Shown one piece after another: positions 22,901 to 35,961 of a DNA stretch of 64,000 nucleotides; position 1 is the first letter of the stretch; each line of letters opens with the position of its first letter. The position numbers and the translations under genes were made by a program. The DNA is taken from NCBI GenBank assembly GCA_947172415.1, contig OX359199.1:2072001-2136000 (forward strand), in the 5' to 3' direction. Below the pieces are notes generated by a model that did not search any database, was not told where the DNA came from, and saw only the letters and a program-made list of their open reading frames with translations. This DNA is from Chondrosia reniformis. Lineage: Eukaryota; Porifera; Demospongiae; Chondrillida; Chondrillidae.

Positions 22901-24057
22901 GTAAGTTGTCAATAAGGACTTGATACTCTGTGATTTAGGTTCAATTAAGATGAATAGCTACCTTCCTCAGTTTATTGGCTCATTTCATATCCTGCACCTT
23001 CTCTTTATAAAGAGGAGAATGTCTTGTTATTGTTTTGTTTTCTTGCTTCAGTCGTCTTCAGCTAAGCTATTGAAAGTCAAGAAGTTTGCACATATAACCT
23101 CAGCCTTAGTGTTCCTCACTGCAATATCAGGCAAGTTACTCCACTTGTGTTCTGGTTACATGAAATATCAAGTGATGATCTCCTATCCTTGTTGTCTACA
23201 GGTGCTTTTGTGGCTGGTCTGGATGCTGGATTGGTATACAATTCCTTTCCCAAGTTTTCTAATAAGTGGATTCCAGATGATCTATTTGCCTTGTCACCAG
23301 CATGGAAGAACATGTTTGAAAATCCAACTACAGTTCAATTTAATCATAGATTGCTGGTATGTACAGTGTATTACTAGCTGTGAATATCTGACAGCTATTG
23401 CATACATGCATGTATGTACTACATTGTGAAAAGTGGTGTCCTGGGATATGTCCTTAATATTTGTATTAATACTGTAGCTATTTGATCATTACCTATCACT
23501 TAGTGGGAACCACAAATAGGAAGTTCCTTTTTTCCTCATATTTCATTCTTATTTCACACTCCTATCACATTCATCATTAGCTCTAATACCAATTGAGGTG
23601 ATTCACTTTTCCTAATTTAAAAAGAACCACCATTGCAATAAGTCTGTGGGGGGCATGTATCCTTGTTTCACTGCCTATGAAACAGTTTACATTGCAACAA
23701 TAGCATGCTTTACATAATTGGTGTTTACAAACTGTTATTTCATAGGGAGAAGCAACTGGTGCATTTATAATTGGCACATGGGCCCTGGCACGTGGGGCAG
23801 GTCTAGCAGGAAGAGCCAGACTAGCCATGAATGGGCTGGCTGCAGTGTCCCTTCTTCAGGTAGGCCCAACTATGACTTGTTGTCCTCAGTAGTTATAATA
23901 TTACAGCTCTTGATTTTGTGTTTAGGTTGGGCTTGGTGTTGGTACCCTGCTTTACTTTGTGCCAACCTCCCTGGCTGCCGGCCACCAAACTGGCTCTCTT
24001 GCCCTCCTCTCTTTGGCTCTGTGGCTAATGCAAGAACTCAAGGGAGTCAAGAAGTGA
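19897..24057 (+). CDS. COX15: Heme A synthase COX15
   Basis: COX15 oxidises the C8 methyl of heme O to make heme A for cytochrome c oxidase in the mitochondrial inner membrane. Nine exons join in phase: 19897-19962, 20316-20490, 21106-21241, 22103-22289, 22730-22900, 23052-23130, 23202-23356, 23746-23859, 23926-24057. They give 404 residues (human 410). Conserved motifs are [84 protein letters not shown] and [13 protein letters not shown]; the histidines in the EYFHR, AAHLG, FNHR and GHQTG motifs are the heme-ligand candidates. The intron after 23130 begins GC, not GT (AG|GCAAGT). Exon 1 is the least certain part because a clear mitochondrial presequence is hard to see. Intron 3 has a 28-bp minisatellite. 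Confidence 0.95.
20745..20960 (+). repeat. Dispersed repeat family D, near-complete copy
   Basis: In COX15 intron 2. It shares 'agggtcactgataaagggcg', 'cccagaaacagctgtctgg', 'gaagaagagaagaaggagaa', 'ctcactaggtttagttt' and 'ggataattcattgaatagg' with the copies at 7690 and 22490. Confidence 0.65.
21759..21920. repeat. 28-bp minisatellite, about 6 copies, COX15 intron 3
   Basis: The unit contains 'ggatacactatacctaccct' plus 'aaatgaga'. The copies are nearly identical, with single changes ('atgcct', 'gtatac'). Confidence 0.92.
22490..22710 (+). repeat. Dispersed repeat family D, near-complete copy
   Basis: In COX15 intron 4. It contains 'cccagggtcactgatatact', 'ccagaaacagctgtctggg', 'gaagaagagaggtagaagg', 'ttgtatcctcatccaaggct', 'gtagcatgttgagaaatag' and 'tgtgttagattattcctata'. 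It is very like the copy at 20745. Confidence 0.65.
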
Positions 24058-24779
24058 AACTTTCAAATGGTTGTCCTGTTATAGTATTCCTATGACTGTA
24101 TGGGCTATTTGAAGATTAATATTCATATCGCTCATCATGAACTTCAGAGCTTAACTGAAGCTTGCATGTTGTCATCATTTGGATTTATCCCACCCACTCA
24201 TGTCCCCTTGGGCAATAAACTAAAGGGTTGAACCGAAGTTCACTTTTAATGGGAACTAGAGAGCTAAAAAGATTGTGGTTTCCTTTTCATTAGATAAGGG
24301 GTACAGCCAAAAGTGTGACTGACCACTACATAAGATCAAGAGCTGATCTTATAAAGTTCCCAATTTTTCCATAGTTTGTATGTCAGTAGTGTAAATAAGT
24401 GGTTCTTTGATTTGAGAGAAGTGAAATAATGTTGGCAAGGATAAATCAGTGGTAGACCTGCCAAGATTTACTCACATAATTTGAATGTATTCCAATCCCG
24501 GTTTTCAACTTGTCAACTTGAATGCTGTTAGGTGAATGGTTCAATTAAGATAAATATGCCTATATATAGGGAAACTCGTACATGTATGTTAATGAGGCAC
24601 AATATTATTATTATATTCGGAACCAACGCGACGAGGTATTATTGGAATGCCAAGCCGGAAACACACGCCCCTTTACTTGATAGGATTCGGAGTGTATATA
24701 TAGTTTTGTTAAATTTAAACGAGTAGTTTAGGGATCCTAGTTTAGCTGGTTACTTGTGATTGTAAAGGTTTGTGTAGAG
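24058..24779. other. Intergenic COX15-PLXDC
   Basis: COX15 3' flank and PLXDC promoter. It contains a dispersed-element fragment (24170-24275) and an AATAAA at about 24211 that may end COX15 transcripts. I see no gene. Confidence 0.5.
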
Positions 24780-27700
24780 ATGGTGAAGTCCACTTTTACA
24801 GCAGTATTCCTCTGGTGTGTATGGGCGACCAGTGCCTATTTAGGTAAGCCTTTCAAGGTCACCCCAGCGCTCCTGGCACGTACGGGCGTACTAGTAAGAG
24901 CTCAGTCAGTTCTATCCCTAGCGCGTTAATAAACCACACTGTTAACTTGATGTGTGAATTATTCTAATGTTTCTTGCTTAGCGTACGAGACGGATCAAGG
25001 GATCCATGAGTACCCGAAGGCGAATGTATTGGAACGAAAAACAAGACAACAGCCCCCTGAAAATGGCACGGTAGTTGAGGTGATTCTGAAATACAAATGC
25101 AATCAAGCGTGTTATTTGGCAGTAGTGTTAGCGAAGCTCTGATGGAGGTAGAACCACAGATACATAGTTTTCATATTCATAGGTCTACAATATACCATCA
25201 TCATTTTCTTACAAGGGCATTTAGGTAGTGTATAATTCATATGTACATACGTTTATTGCTACATTTTTTGCCACTTAAAGACACGTACGTACACTGTGTG
25301 CTAGGTCGCTACTTTACCCTCTTAGGTAGTTTAGTTTAAGCCAAATTAATGGGCATTAGTCTAATGCAGCTACCAGACTCCCAAAGCGCCTCCATATTTA
25401 CTGGTCAGCGACTGACATGTGATGAGATGGGGCTGGTAATAGCTTTCATTTAGGCTTATGTCATCACCCCCTTCAGCTTGCTTGACCCAATCACTGACTT
25501 CCTGTATGACCTAACTATCTAGCACCTTGAACCCTTCCACTATTGAGCCGTTGCAAATGTGTGTTCCTTCAGATTGCATACTTTACCATTGTTTCCTGCA
25601 GGATGATCATGACTACTACACTACCAAAGGTTTGACCGGCCAGGACTCCCTTCAGTACTGGTTTGACCTTTCTAAGCTTTACCAGCAGGGTGATACGAAT
25701 GTGGAGTATTCTAGTCTGGTCAACCGAAGTAGAACTGTCCGTGTAAGTCTTTATTGGAAGCCATCAGTACACATTGAGATAATTTTAGTTGTTAAAAACA
25801 GTGTTAAATAAGGTTTAGCAAATGCCTATGTAACCAACCTATAAATCATTTGTTAGGTTTGGTAAATTGTGTCTTGTTTATCTTTAATTATAATTGTTAA
25901 TAAATTTAGATGAATTGTGAAAAATTCTATAGTATACATTTGCGTCACACTTTGAAAGTGTGTCTTATCAATTGTATGCTCTTATTTGTAAGTAGAGTTT
26001 AATATGGTGTTTGAAATCTATGTTCTTAGATTTAATGTAAAAGTTTAACTTCTCACCATGAGGGCTCCCCTTAATGTGATGGTAATCACTTGTGATGAAT
26101 ATTGTTTAGTGACATTGGTGCTAGTGCATGTACGTATGTAATTAGCAATTATTGTACAGCTGTTCATGTTTGACATAAGAACTTGTTCCTATTCTGTTAA
26201 GAGATTTTATGTACTGACTAGTGTGCCAGATTTCACTCTTTGGCAGAGATCATTAACCTGCTGCTTAGATGTTAGTATCTTTGGGGTAGTTTTCTACCAC
26301 TGAATAATCTTTATTTTGTGCTAACTTGTGAATGCTTTCATGTCTCTTATCATTTCACACTATCCTGGAATTTCTTGTGTTGAGTTTTGAAGTACACATA
26401 CCAGACTAGTTTTAAATTCCCTTCCATAAAGGATGTCAACCTGCCATACACCTTGACTGTGTGTTATCCAGTCACATGAGCTCTCTTCCTTTAGCAGTTG
26501 TTGGGTATTGATTAATATTCCTACTACTGTTATGTAGATCTTTTCTATTGACAAAAACTAGTACATTACTTCAATTGTTTACTTTCACTGTACATCATAA
26601 GTTATGGCTAACCACCTCATGTGACTTGTGTGTCTGCCATCCCATCCATTTACAGCAGTAGATGTACATAATTAGCACCAGAGTCTGTTATACTCACTTC
26701 TTCTGTCAGTTAATCAATGGACAGTCATATACGTATGCATACACCTAAATATACCTGTGTCCAATATATATTGTTCATGAGTTGCTTTAGGTTCAATTTC
26801 TTCTTTAGCAAACTTTTTTCTCTGATTTTTGATTGTTTCATTATTTGTGGTTTGTATATCACCTTATTTACTGGTTGTGACCACCAGTGCTCTGCCACTG
26901 AGCTACAATTGTCATAGCCACATAGTGGAATGTATTATGTATACAGTGCCAGTTACAATATACTAAGGTTATCTAATGTAAAATTAAATAAATAAAGATA
27001 TATACGTATGTAAAAAATAGGACTTCAAGATCAAAAGCTGATCCTAAACTCAGACGTCATCATCAGTGGACTCTGGATTGTATATGTCTTGTTGAGATCT
27101 TTTGGCTTCCTATTTTGTTCAATAAACTCTTTCACATTCTTTTCTCAATTGTTTTTTATACAGTTTATTCAGTTACCATTTGAATTTCCTTACTATGGGC
27201 ACATTCTACAGTATATTGGTGTTGCCACGAATGGTAGGTCTTCATCAAGTCTATGTACTCTATATGAAGAGACATTTCGAGTGTTAGGTTGTGAATGTAA
27301 TGTTTCTGTCTTTTTTTAAAGGGTTCCTGAATACTGGCACATTAATTCATAGCCTGCTTCACGAGTTCCAGTATGTTGCCCCACTTCTGGCTAACTTTGA
27401 GCCTAGTATTACCAACACTTCAGCTATTTTCATTTATAACTCTAGTAAGTTTCTTGTGCGTGTGTACAGTTACAATGGAATCATTGATATGCCTTCTTCA
27501 AATGCCTTTGCTACATTTTGTTATCTTTAGCTGAAAGGTACACTGTCCAATGGCATGAGGTCTTGAATGTGGATCACGGAAGTGGTAAGTATTCTTGTTT
27601 CAGTGCAACTAAAGATGTACATGTCATCTTGAAATGGTTCGTCTTTAGTCATAAGAGAGTCTTTAGACACTCAAAAGACTAAAGATGAACCATCTCAGTG

Positions 27701-30700
27701 ATAGGTTTAGTGCAGTTAGAAGAAATCCCTATCATCTAAAGCATATATCACTTTTCTAAGAATTGGAAACTTCTTTCATCTTTGTGTTTGTTTAGCTGGA
27801 CCTTTTACCTTTCAAGTGTCTTTGTTTCCAAATGGAGAGATACATTTTGTTTATGACAAGGTAGGAGGTAGGAGGTGGATCATAAATAGCTTATAAATCT
27901 ATACCTTCAGCTGTTATGTACGTATATGTTAGCTCAGGCCTTCAGGTCATGCACTTGTAAGCATGCACATTTTTGTGTGCCTTATCTTTCACATTTGTTA
28001 ACTCCTTCATTCCTGTTAACACAACTGAATCAACTGTATGACCGCACTTCTGTTTCATAAGGTACCCCTGCCGTTGGCCCAGCTGAACACTACCAACCAT
28101 CCAGTTAGAGTTGGAATATCTGATGCCTTTTTTGAGGTATACCTTGAGTTAAACGGTGAGTCTCCAATCTGTTCAGGATGCTTCCTGTTTAGGCTGCTTC
28201 CTGTACAGGTTGCTTCCTGTACAGGTTGCTTCCTGTTCAGGCTGCTTCCTGTACAGGATGCTTCCTGTTTAGGCTGCTTCCTGTACAGGTTGCTTCCTGT
28301 TCAGGCTGCTTTCTGTACAGGCTGCTTCCTGTACAGGCATTATCATACAAGAGAGAATACAGTATTACTTTCTAAGTAGGGCATTCCATGATGATTATGG
28401 ATTTGTCTGGGAAGGTGACAAAATGTGTGCCATAAATGACTTTATGAAGTTTTAACTACACTTAATCTCTCACCCGGGCCTGTAGGTCAAAGGTCAAATC
28501 TGTTTTGATTTTGCCAATGTCTGATTCCTGGCAACAGCAATAGTTTTTAGTTTCTGACTTTTCACATCACTGATGTTTGCATTCAACTTGTTTCTTGCCC
28601 AACATTTTGAATCTGTACATAATGTTTGTCTAAGATTACTTGTAATTTGATGATCAGTTGAGCGTCTCATAGATTTACCCCTACCTCTCTTATGGTCACT
28701 GCCAGTGGTGAGATGGCCCCTCCAACAGGAATTGGGCTGGATTAAAAGGCATCACTGTGAATGAACCTAATTAGTAGATTTTTATTTAGTGTAAGAGGGA
28801 ATCATGAATGGAACATTGCTATGTCTCTGAAAACTTGTGGTTTGATTATCACTTTCATTTTCATGTGTAGGTTTGTTGTATGGACGTATAGAAGAATATC
28901 ACACAGTTGAAATTCCTTTTAGCTCTGTGGATGATAATGTTGCCATCATTATCACACCTTTGAAAAGTAAAATTTGAGGCATTTGTAAAAGAGTTTTACG
29001 TAGCAAAGATCAAAAATAAATTTGAAAATTGTTGACTTGCATGGTATATAAGGTTTTTGTAAAGTGTATACACACTTGTAAGCCTACCTTTATGTGGAAA
29101 TGATATTTAATATCTGTGAGTCACTCCAACTGTACCATGTTATTTGCTTTCTGTAGACTGCATTAGTGCACAGACATGTTTGGAATGTTCTGAAGTGTCC
29201 AAGACTACCTCCTTTGATTGTGGCTGGTGTCCGGTACTAATGAGGTATGTTCTTATTTATGTGTATATTTAAAGGTGTACATATGTACGTAGTTGCCGTT
29301 GTTATGTTCATATTGTACGTAGATCTGTTGAATTCTTCTAATTTACGTAGGTAAAATAATATTGCAATAACATGCAATTAGGCATCTGGATTCATACGTA
29401 CATCAATAACATGAAAAAAGAGTGGATAATTTATAGTTAAATAAAAAAAAAAACTATCTTTTATCCACTTATAGTTTTAATTAAGTGTTGAGATATACGT
29501 AGATGTAATATATATTTACCTTTACTTATAACTATTATTACTTATGTATGTATATATACGTATATACATGAAGTCAGTGAATTAGTGAGCATCAGCAACA
29601 TAAAATTAACAGGACATTTTGAACTGGAGGTCTTCATCATTAGACTTTTTGAACTGGAGGTCTTCTTCATTATTGGATGTTTTGAACTGGAGGTCTTCAT
29701 CATTGGACGTCATCATTGGATGTTTCAACCCAGAGGTCATCATTGCTGATGGAGACCTCCAGGTCAAATTGTCCAAACCTCTTACAATAAGTATATGTTG
29801 CCCATGCTCACTTACTAACATAATGATTGCAACAAATACTCCCTACTACTTTATGTATATATATGTACATGTGTAGGTGTTCTGATGGCTTAGACAGACA
29901 TCGTCAGGAATGGATCAACAGAGATTGTCACGAAGAGGTCAGAGATGCAAGTTCTTCAGGCAGTGTACCCTACTCCAATATGGGCATGTCCAATGTTACC
30001 AGCATCATGAAAGCTGTTACAGTAATTGTATCCAGAGAGATCTGATTAAATCAGATTTTTTCTGACTAAAAGCCATAAAACCAGTATAAATATATCCTAT
30101 AATATGCAATATAATCTCCCTCAATTGCATGAGCCCATTTTGTTAGTATCCAGTAGTGTTTATCACTTACATGTCCTGTGCTTACCATACCATGGAAGGT
30201 TGAAATACTTGACATTTTAGAACTGTAGTCCTCAAATTTGTTCCATCTTACTCCACAAGTTGGTATTTATGATATTCAGGCGGAATTCGGAGGTTGTCTG
30301 CTATTCGGGAGTTGCTAATGTACTTATCGTATATAAAAATAAGTTGGTACATTGCAGGCTGTCCGTTATATGGAGACTGTCCGCTATTGGGAGTGTCCGT
30401 TAATAGAGGTTTTACTGTATACGATTTTGTAGTGCATAGTTAAGATATCAGTTTAATGAGGAAACCTTACTTGTTATGTACTTACGTACATAGGGCTGTA
30501 TATCTGATATACTGTATTTTGTATAACCAGCAATATCATGTAATTACATGGTCTCCAGTATTTATATAAATTGTTGTTGTTGTTTGTAATTACGTACAGC
30601 TGTTGTTTTGACAACTTACTTACATAATTATTGAATGATGAATATGTGTACGCCCTTACTCTCTTTGTATAGGCTGATCTTTCTGCTTGTATATCAACCA

Positions 30701-31624
30701 CGGTATCAACCACGGTTAGTTCAGAAGACTCAACTACCACTAGCTATAGTACTAGTGACTCAACTACCACTAGCTATAGTACTAGTGACTCAACTACCAC
30801 TAGCTATAGTACTAGTGACTCAACTACCACTAGCTATAGTACTAGTGACTCAACTACCACTAGCTATAGTACTAGTGTCACCCTTGCACCACCACCAGTG
30901 GATCATCAACGTATTGTACGTACTAATGTAATAGTGTAAAGTATGTGGTGTTCCAAAGCTGCTAAGTTAACAGGTACTCTATTCCCTACGTAGAGTGCTT
31001 CTTTCACGTCAGGGCAAATTGGTGGTGTGACAGTTGGTATCATTGTCCTAATCCTCCTCCTCCTTGCGGTAATTGCTGTGGCTCTGATATTTGTATATGG
31101 ATATAAACGCCCGAGTAGTCGTGTTGGAGTCTTCATGATCGAGGTTAGCCTTTAATCCTTAACTATAGGTATATGTGTGTCTCATAATTGGTTAAGTCCG
31201 TGTAAATGTCTAGCATTCAGTAAGTGAATTGTCTTTTGAAACATTCATTTTTGAACCTTTTGAGCGTCTAGAGATGCAGCTGTTGGTAAGAATGTTTTTG
31301 AGTATCACCAAGATTATCAAAGAATATTACCAATTGCATCTCTAGACACTCAACAGATGAACCTTTTATAAGATAAGTGTGACACAGAAGAAATTCTTCT
31401 TCTATTAGGAGCTGTATTTAGTTGTTCAGTATACTCTTGCTAAGTGTTGCAATATTGGAAAACTGATGTTCTGTAGAAATATTTGAATTAGCTCATATTT
31501 CTAAGCTCATCATTTTTCTTATTTGGTATAGAATCGCAATGTACTGAGTCGCATAAAATCATCTTCAAAGTCATCTACATCATATGATGTCAAGAAAGAA
31601 GCTCTTGTGGAAGAAGATGTTTAG
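24780..31624 (+). CDS. PLXDC: Plexin-domain-containing type I membrane protein (PLXDC/TEM7 family)
   Basis: Begins with a signal peptide (MVKSTFTAVFLWCVWATSAYL). Exons in phase: 24780-24843, 24982-25079 (3' end uncertain; 25071 is also possible), 25602-25742, 27164-27233, 27322-27444, 27531-27584, 27796-27860, 28062-28155, 28871-28976, 29157-29244, 29877-29938, 30673-30915, 30994-31143, 31532-31624. The ectodomain matches PLXDC1/2: FEFPYYGHILQYIGVATNGF, then a nidogen-like region (ERYTVQWHEVLNV, VSLFPNGEIHFVYDK, VRVGISDAF) and a PSI-type cysteine module (CLECSEVSKTTSFDCGWCP). A Ser/Thr-rich stalk with five identical 10-residue repeats precedes one transmembrane helix (VGIIVLILLLLAVIAVALIF) and a short tail. 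PLXDC proteins are PEDF receptors in vertebrates; the ligand here is unknown. Two or one orthologues (PLXDC1 versus 2) cannot be decided. Confidence 0.9.
26865..26925 (-). mobile_element. tRNA-derived SINE head
   Basis: The minus strand reads TTGTAGCTCAGTGGCAGAGC, almost identical to the head at 12905-13030. The downstream tRNA half is not recognisable. It lies in PLXDC intron 3. Confidence 0.5.
27634..27695. mobile_element. Small foldback, PLXDC intron 6
   Basis: 'aatggttcgtctttagtcat' pairs with 'agactaaagatgaaccat' across 'gagtctttagacactcaaa'. It is followed by 'gttagaagaaatccctatca', which also occurs at 4034-4053 in TMEM67, so the repeated unit extends beyond the hairpin. Confidence 0.55.
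28171..28338. repeat. 16-bp minisatellite, about 10 copies, PLXDC intron 8
   Basis: The unit is GCTGCTTCCTGTACAG with GTTG, GATG and TTCAG/TTTAG variants. The array begins about 15 bases after the 5' splice site of the exon ending at 28155. Confidence 0.92.
30727..30876 (+). repeat. 30-bp tandem repeat inside the PLXDC coding exon, 5 copies
   Basis: Five identical 30-bp units encode DSTTTSYSTS in the membrane-proximal stalk. The units are in frame and show no synonymous differences, which points to very recent expansion. A Ser/Thr-rich stalk is a likely O-glycosylation region. Copy number is expected to vary between individuals. Confidence 0.93.
31250..31363. mobile_element. Foldback element, PLXDC last intron
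   Basis: 'gaaccttttgagcgtctaga' on the left pairs with 'ctagacactcaacagatgaacctttt' on the right; the arms then continue as 'gatgcagctgttggtaa' against 'ttaccaattgcatct'. A related element is at 62690-62822. Confidence 0.65.
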
Positions 31625-34600
31625 CTGTGGAAGTCATCTGATATAACTTGGCAATAGCTATTATATATCTAACTTATCTCCCTATCATGATGCTTTGAAA
31701 TGTACTATATATATATATTGTAAATTGCTTTTGTACATCTACATATGTGTACATACGTAGAAATCTGTATAGAATCTTGGTCTGTATGTATGTGTGTTAT
31801 TACTATCTGTGTACATTCAATAGGAAATATCAGAACAGGCATACATATTACATATATACAAGTACAAGTTATAATCATAGTAATCTATAAATAAATAATT
31901 CACCTATATCCTCATATATATGTGAGTATGTAGTTACAAATTTTAATAGATGCAAGTCTCCTATATAGGATAATCATAATCAAGTATATTTAAAACTTTA
32001 ATTATTAGTCAAACTAGCTGTTTTAGGCTTGAGAAGCATTGAAATCCTCAACTTCTGCATTTAAAGTATGTAGTTTATATAAGAAAGAACACATGGCCTA
32101 CCAATTAGTATACTAACAGTGCAAGTTGTTCTCACTCTAGGATAACTGCAATCAAGTTAGCTAAATATCAAATTATAGTAACTGCACTGCATTGAGGAAT
32201 AACATAAAATCCACTCTTACCAGCAAACCTGACATTGGCCCAATGGGACATTGAAATCATCAGGTATAAAACAGGTCTGATGGCCAATTGGCCAATAATT
32301 GGTTCAATGGCAATTACTTTGCTTCTATTCTGACAAGTTCTTATTGAACTATATAGTACTGTGGTTATTGTAACAAAGATCATTCCTTGTCATAGGACAG
32401 TTACTGAGTTGCTTTGCACTAGACCTGCCATTGTTCTTCGTTATTCCACATAACTGTTCATAAAAATAATATCTATAACATTCTAACAAGTAATTGTCAA
32501 TCACAAATAATCTGAAATGATTATATATCACACAAAGAATACAAACTGACATGCCCTACTTTAAACTAAAAAGATACCAGGCCTCGATTAGGGCTTTACT
32601 TTAAACTAAAATTGAAACAAGTAGGTATCACTATTTTCTCTTGTTTGAATTGTAAATTTTATGGGGTACAGTGAACTTTCTAAAGAGCATGAATGATTCT
32701 CATGTATGTACGTATGTAACTATAAAGTACATATTAACATTATTTAAGAACATGCATGATTCCTATAGCTATACCAAAATCTCACAGAGCTGTACATGTA
32801 GCATCTCCCATCATCTTGTCCCTTTATATGTCACTTTCTTAGTCAAACTTGTCATCCGAGATAATGTCCAGTACATTATTTCTAATAAGTCTTAGAGTTC
32901 ATAAAGAAGTAACAACAAAAGTTGTAAATAATTTGACAAGACAGACAAGCGCATACAAGGCTGCTATAGAATGTGGTAAATACCTTATAGTGAACAAGAA
33001 GGGAACCAAATAACTTTAATTTTAAAAGAAAACGTTTTTAATAAAGTTTCATCATTGATAACAAACATCTTTACTCGACTATACCATTTTAAAAACCAAA
33101 TTGCGTATTCACTTTCGATCCTGTAATCCATTCATTCCACATTTCTCTTCTGCTTAGATTGTGGTGCCAATTTACACTATAGATCATTCGAGCTTGCAAT
33201 GACCCAATGAATAAAAATATGCTAGCTACATAAGAATTGAAACTGCATTTGTGCTTTTTTCATTATTAAAAGGATTGTCCCTTCAGCCAGGGGCTGGTCT
33301 TCCATGGCCAGGGTGAATCCATACAAATAAAAACAAAACATGAACATATATACGTATATTATTTAATTACATTATTTATTTATATTAATTAATTATTATT
33401 TAGATTACCTTAGGTATATATCAACCCGAACAACGAATAGACACAACCACATCAGTGCAATCAACAAACGAAACAGATTGCCATTTATTATTATTATTTA
33501 ATGATAATGATAATGCTTTATGATTAATATCAAATTTAAACTTGATTTAGTTTTAAATGTAGACTTTGCAAAGATGTACATGCATGCCTCTATATACCAT
33601 GCAAGTATTCTTTGAGCATATGGTCAGCAGATATACGTATATTGCGTAGTTATAAGGCTAATTGAATACTAAACAGTAGTTCAGCTGGAGATCTAGAATG
33701 TTTGGATTTAGTTAATAGGTTAACAGGGTCCTAAGATCATGCTTATATATAATTGTACAGCTATACATATACATTTATTCATGTATATATAATGAGTTGA
33801 CAAGTGTTCTGAGCTGAGCTTGAGACTAAAACAAGAGTGATGTCAAAAATGGATATCTTGCCAAATGTCAATATCACACTGAGGTCCAACTAACCTGCCA
33901 AATTTTCCTATAAAAGCTCAAGCAATAATAATCTTGCTTAAAGGGATTGCATAGTTTCATAGCCAAATAGCAAGGCAAACTGATCTATAGGATATGGAGA
34001 ACCTGTTAATTATAAGCATGTACTACACACCTCCCTAACTGAATCACAGGAGGTGGGAGTTACTAGTTACTAGGGACTGGTAGACATGCTAAATCCAGTG
34101 GCCCCATTGAACAGGAGTAATCCAGGACCTTTACAGTTGTTATACTCACTGTAAATTCCATGCTAATTTTCCCTTCATTTAAAATTCTTTCACTATCTTT
34201 TCCCACCTGAATGGGTTAAGCCAATAATTTTAATAATAATTGCACTCAGTCCTCCTTGTTTCTTAATTGGACATGTTGCTAGGTAACTGATATTTGCATG
34301 ACTTCCATGACAATTCTATAAATATATGAATATATACAGCAAATGCACAATAAGACATAAACTTGTCTAATCAAAATTTAATGTTAGTTGTATAAACGTT
34401 AAGTACAAATTATACATTTTGAACAGTCTCATAAGGTCATGTAGGTGCATGCATTTCAGAATTGTCAAACAAAATGATCATTTTGCAGTGATTATATATA
34501 TGGTGGTTTGAGCTAAGTGGCTCTGAAAGGCTTTTGGTTGAATTGGAATCACTATGGTACCACAATTATTGGAGAATGGAGAGAATGCAAAGTTGGTATG

Positions 34601-35961
34601 GGGCTACGTAAAGAGACTAGTCGCATGAAGATATATAGCAACTGCAACTGTGGTGTATATATAATGCAAAATATAATCATAACATTGTATAGAACTGAGG
34701 TTTATCTATCCAATTTTGTTTGTGTATCCTTTGTATAGTGCTACATGGGGCACGATATAGTCCTAGTGTGCAACTGCACACGGTGCACTAAAAACAATCA
34801 ATAATAATAATAATAAATAATATACAATCCCAATTGTCGATAATGATGAATTCATAATGAGATTAATGCATGGTATAATATACATTAAAATATAACCCAG
34901 CTCATCGGAAATGTATATATCTATGCAAGCATTCAGTATACTCTTGTAAATTATTGTATAACAAGTATTATAAAAATTCAAAGACCAGCCCATGTCCCTT
35001 AGATTGTGGCAGCGTTACAGGACGCAGACACATGTTGTGAGTAAAGAGCAAGAAAAAAGTATTATAAAACGAAAGAGAAAAAACGAAAAAAGAAGAAAAA
35101 GAAAAGATCCTCAGGGAGAGAGGATCCTCAACTTCTCTACAGAGAGCAGTAGTTTATACAGATCATATTAAGTAGAATACATGGCCTACCAATTCCCTTT
35201 TCATAGCTATATAGACTGAAGATGATGCATCTGTATTAGGTTTTCTAATGGCAATTTATAGGCAGACTTTATTTAGGCCATTGTTTACTAGAAAACGGAG
35301 GATAAAAAGTTTTGACAAGCCTCATGGACACCTAGTAATAATTGCATACATGTACGTATATCTCATCAATTACTCATGTATACACCAATTCATATACATA
35401 TACAGTTGACTCCACTTATAACGAACTCGCTCATAACAAATTCTGAACAATTGTCAAAAAACAATTTCCTGTCCATTCATGATCAATTCCTTCTGTTTTT
35501 ATAACAAACAAACTTCTATTATTGTAATGTATTGTATTAAAGGTTGCCCCTTCAGCCCAAGGCTGGTATGAATGGGGGACCTATTATAACGAACGTGTTA
35601 ACTTAAAATTATGTATGTGTGAAGCCAAAAACGGCTTTTTTTATTGCTGTATTCATACTGCACTGATGAGTATATAGTTATATGCAAATAAAGTACATTT
35701 AGTTATAAAGAACTTCTTTTATAACGAACAATTATGCTGGGATTTTGGTGTTCGTTATATCAGGAGTTGACTGTAATACATACAGAGAGTTTCATGATGA
35801 GCTACATTCAGCTATTCAAAAATATAAATAAAACAAACCTATAAAACCAATAATACACACAGCATAATATGTAGACAGTCTAATACATGGCTGGTGCTGT
35901 TAATTAGTCAGGAAATTAATTACATGCAACTAAAATGTGCAACATTTCCTATAGTTTTGCA
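31625..35961. other. 4.3 kb gene-poor stretch between PLXDC and the PPM1H-like gene
   Basis: AT-rich DNA with no exon I can recognise on either strand; open frames are short and have no family look. It contains a possible polyadenylation signal (AATAAA near 31888), the paired phrases 'cttcagccaggggctggtc' (33282) and 'cttcagcccaaggctggta' (35549) from one short repeat, a purine tract with a small 'gatcctc..gaggatc' hairpin (35040-35130), and the TA-flanked MITE at 35403-35773. Confidence 0.5.
35403..35773. mobile_element. pogo/Tigger-like MITE with TA target duplication
   Basis: The left end CAGTTGACTCCACTTATAAC and the right end 'gttatatcaggagttgactg' are inverted repeats of about 25 bases, flanked on both sides by TA. 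The internal repeats of 'tataacgaac' are typical of pogo-class non-autonomous elements. There is no transposase. Confidence 0.8.

Noticed and set aside
23718-24095. 125-codon frame over the COX15 3' end
   Set aside because: It reads through two COX15 exons and an intron in the wrong frame.
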